Assembly (NCBI GenBank): GCA_018610025.1
Contig: JAHENW010000072.1
Location: forward strand, 1 to 7,970
Length of the DNA: 7,970 nt
Direction of reading: 5' to 3'
DNA from: Thermoplasmatota archaeon
GTDB lineage: Archaea; Thermoplasmatota; Thermoplasmata; Halarchaeoplasmatales; Halarchaeoplasmataceae
The translations under genes were made by a program, and so were the position numbers. The notes under the pieces were generated by a model. The model did no database searches. It had not been told where the DNA came from and saw only the letters and a program-made list of their open reading frames with translations. Position 1 is the first letter of the stretch; each line of letters starts with the position of its first letter. Shown here one piece after another: positions 6,112 through 7,970 of the stretch.

Positions 6112-7970
6112 ATGACAAAGACTAGATCTATGTTCGTCATATGTTTGTTGATCGTATCTGGGTTCACTGCATTTACCCTATATGAAACCCCCTCGGTAGC
6201 CGCTGACACCCTATACGTAGGGGGAAGCGGGTCTGGAAACTACTCCCAGGTCCAAAATGCCGTCGATAATGCCACCGACGGAGACACAGTTTATGTATAT
6301 GAAGGCACCTACGATGGTAATTTAGATATCGAAAAGAATATTACCCTGAGGGGTCAGAAATGCACCAATACAATAATCAATGGAACTGGTTCGGGCAAAG
6401 TGATCAATGTAACTGCTGACGGCGGAAAGATAGAAAATCTCACTCTTAAAAACGGCTATTTTGGGCTATATATTGATTCAAACAATACCAGGGTCTTAAA
6501 TAATAGACTTAGAAAAATAAAGGGTGAGTCAGGCGGTTCTGGTGAAGCAGGACATGTAGGAGCTGGAATTTATTTAGAATCCGGAAATAGGAACACTGTA
6601 AAAAATAATACCATATATCAAATAAAAGGTGGAACTGCAGGGAGCCCAAGCTATAACGGGGAAAGAGGAGGGGTAGGCTCAGGTATATACCTAAGGTCCT
6701 GTAACTACACCGTTATAAAGAATAATTCTATCTATAATATCACGGGTGGAGATGGTGGTATTGGCGCTAATGGTGGTGATGGCGGTAGAGGAGGTGTAGG
6801 AACTGGTGTATATCTCAAATCCTCTTCAAAAGAATATATCTATAATAACACTATTTACAGGATAAAGGGGGGTAAAGGTAATACAACCAATGGAAATCTG
6901 GATTCTGGTGGCCCTGGTGGGGTTGGTTCAGGTATGTATCTACACAATTCAAACCATATTAACTTATCAAAAAATTCTATAACCAATATTGTAGGTGGTA
7001 ATGGCGGCTCAGGAGGGTCTTGGGGGTCAGGTGGTGTTGGGGGGATAGGAGCTGGTTTTTATATAAAATCTTCCACTAAAAATAATATTACCGAGAACCA
7101 ACTTACTGATATCGAGGGAGGAGAGGGGGGTAAACATCGGAAAAACGGTGCGAATCAAGTGGGGTTCGGAATATACCTCGATGATAATTCTCTGGAGAAT
7201 AATATTTCTTCTACCAATTCGCTCCAAGGGGATCCAGTGATCTACTATCAAGGGGTCCATAATATTACTATTGAAAATCTGAGTTTGACAAATGAATCGA
7301 ATCCGACGAATTACGGAAAGATAACAGTCATCAACTCTACAGGTCTTCTAGTAAGGAACAACACTCTTGCCCATTTTCAGGGAGAAAGTGGTGAAAGTGG
7401 GGGATATTCGGAGTCGGGTGAAAACGGGAAGATCGGGACGGGTATATACTTAGAAAAAATTACGAAAAGCAATGTCAAAAATAATACTATCTTTGATATT
7501 AGAGGAGGTCGGGGAGGTACCGGTGGTGAAGGAGATTCGGGTGGAGATGGAGGGACTGGTGCAGGCATATACATGAAGTCAACTTCTAATAACACTCTCC
7601 TGAATATGTCTATATCAGAGGTAGAGGGAGGACGTAAGGGAAGATCTGGATATTACGGCTCAAGTGGCAATAAAGGAAAAGGAGCCGGTGTGTATTTAAC
7701 CAAAGCTGAAGAGAATCTTCTAAAGAATTCTACTATATACCTAAACCAATACTGTGCTTATTTCACCTCTTCTTATAACAATACCATCTACCATAACAAT
7801 TTCCTTAATAACACTGACCAAGGATACGATGATGGAAACAACTCTTGGAATGCTAGCTATCCGATGGGTGGTAATTATTGGAGCGACTATCAAGGATACG
7901 ATAACTACAGTGGCCCAAATCAAAGTGAACCGGGTTCCGACGGCATTGGCGATACGAACTATTCCATAGA
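6112..7970 (+). CDS. Secreted right-handed beta-helix (NosD-like) protein with Gly-X-Y inserts, 3' end missing
   Basis: The frame is open from the ATG at 6112 to the window edge: 619 codons plus two bases, with no stop. Residues 1-31 form a signal peptide (basic MTKTR, hydrophobic core 7-23, ending SVAA), so the mature protein starts near D32 and is exported. TLYVGGSGSGNYSQVQNAV and GDTVYVYEGTY (33-67) are the usual opening of archaeal pectin-lyase-like beta-helix proteins. Residues about 70-560 form coils with the pattern 'NNTIYxI' then 'GxGIYLxS', and glycine-rich inserts fall between coils. Residues 371-418 (GDPVIYY, then KITVINSTGLLVRNNTL) are a conserved coil type of these proteins. The tail GGNYWSDYQGYD and GSDGIGD (586-614) is the NosD-like signature. 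About 32 N-glycosylation sequons occur in the visible mature part. It probably acts as a surface or S-layer-associated protein; no catalytic residues are evident. NosD-like names the fold only: no nitrous-oxide reductase genes are nearby. A C-terminal anchor, if any, lies outside. Confidence 0.88.
   Translation, partial: MTKTRSMFVICLLIVSGFTAFTLYETPSVAADTLYVGGSGSGNYSQVQNAVDNATDGDTVYVYEGTYDGNLDIEKNITLRGQKCTNTIINGTGSGKVINVTADGGKIENLTLKNGYFGLYIDSNNTRVLNNRLRKIKGESGGSGEAGHVGAGIYLESGNRNTVKNNTIYQIKGGTAGSPSYNGERGGVGSGIYLRSCNYTVIKNNSIYNITGGDGGIGANGGDGGRGGVGTGVYLKSSSKEYIYNNTIYRIKGGKGNTTNGNLDSGGPGGVGSGMYLHNSNHINLSKNSITNIVGGNGGSGGSWGSGGVGGIGAGFYIKSSTKNNITENQLTDIEGGEGGKHRKNGANQVGFGIYLDDNSLENNISSTNSLQGDPVIYYQGVHNITIENLSLTNESNPTNYGKITVINSTGLLVRNNTLAHFQGESGESGGYSESGENGKIGTGIYLEKITKSNVKNNTIFDIRGGRGGTGGEGDSGGDGGTGAGIYMKSTSNNTLLNMSISEVEGGRKGRSGYYGSSGNKGKGAGVYLTKAEENLLKNSTIYLNQYCAYFTSSYNNTIYHNNFLNNTDQGYDDGNNSWNASYPMGGNYWSDYQGYDNYSGPNQSEPGSDGIGDTNYSI
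6523..7689 (+). repeat. Protein-level repeat array: nine beta-helix coils each with a Gly-X-Y insert
   Basis: In the beta-helix protein the anchor GIYL (or variants) recurs at residues 153, 192, 233, 275, 316, 354, 445, 486 and 527, that is at 38-42 residue steps (about 123 bp) apart from one 91-residue gap. Directly before each anchor is a glycine-rich insert: residues 138-152, 173-191, 212-232, 253-274, 295-315, 336-353, 424-444, 465-485 and 506-526. Inserts 1, 3 and 8 have Gly at every third position throughout; 5 and 7 break the rule once; 2 breaks it once and carries an extra Gly; 9 is triplet-regular but shifts phase near its end; 4 and 6 are degraded. Five inserts are exactly 21 residues. 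The bases themselves have diverged, so this is an old or selected repeat rather than a recent DNA duplication. Confidence 0.85.

Noticed and set aside
7377..7595. Proline-rich 72-residue frame on the minus strand
   Set aside because: The proline runs are simply the complement of glycine codons in the Gly-X-Y inserts of the plus-strand gene; there is no start context.
6523..7689. Regular spacing of about 123 bp considered as a CRISPR or other DNA repeat array
   Set aside because: The units are similar only at protein level, lie in a continuous reading frame, and have no identical short repeats separated by unique spacers.
6523..7689. Collagen-like triple helix as the explanation of the Gly-X-Y inserts
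   Set aside because: Proline is almost absent, the inserts are short and each is tethered in a beta-helix coil, so trimerisation into a collagen helix is implausible.
6112..7970. Functional NosD (copper-site maturation of nitrous-oxide reductase)
   Set aside because: Only the fold and the tail motif are shared; no nosZ, nosF or nosY genes are nearby, and such tails are common in archaeal surface proteins. The ABC pair at 1256-3222 is far away, on the other strand, and has an FN3-like insert.

Overview
The window looks archaeal and most resembles a euryarchaeon of the Thermoplasmatota type. The grounds are AT-rich promoters with TATA boxes about 25-30 nt before leaderless or short-leader starts, GGTGA-type ribosome binding sites, ABC-2 and ArsP-like membrane proteins of archaeal style, and a secreted beta-helix protein with the NosD-like C-terminal signature common in Thermoplasmatota and methanogen surface proteins. 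The lineage is an inference from protein style only; no marker gene is present.

Left part, minus strand (1-4748). Reading in the direction of transcription: a polytopic membrane protein with a PH-like domain (4748-3276); an ABC transporter ATPase (3222-2326) and its permease (2329-1256), which overlap by ATGA and are surely co-expressed; a metal-dependent amidohydrolase (1198-47) with its own probable near-leaderless promoter; and the first 15 codons of another gene (45-1), probably an alpha/beta hydrolase, one nucleotide after the amidohydrolase stop. The ABC pair forms one exporter-type module whose permease carries a fibronectin-III-like domain in its outer loop. The amidohydrolase and the partial hydrolase form a separate catabolic-looking unit.

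Middle, plus strand (4843-5866). A divergent promoter region separates the membrane protein from two tandem half-size permeases of about 170 residues. They align to each other without a gap at roughly 58% identity by hand count. They are translationally linked (stop and next start one nucleotide apart) and probably make a heteromeric permease of the DUF318/ArsP-like group.

Right part, plus strand (5867-7970). After a 245-nt AT-rich spacer comes a large secreted protein that runs off the window end (619 codons visible). It has a signal peptide, a right-handed parallel beta-helix of the NosD/pectin-lyase-like type and a NosD-like tail. Its unusual trait is nine glycine-rich inserts of about 15-22 residues, one per coil at the same place in the coil. 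Most follow a strict Gly-X-Y triplet rhythm. This suggests a beta-helix decorated along one edge by stacked polyglycine-II-like loops, and it is the most interesting item here.

No rRNA, tRNA, CRISPR, insertion sequence or integrase was seen.
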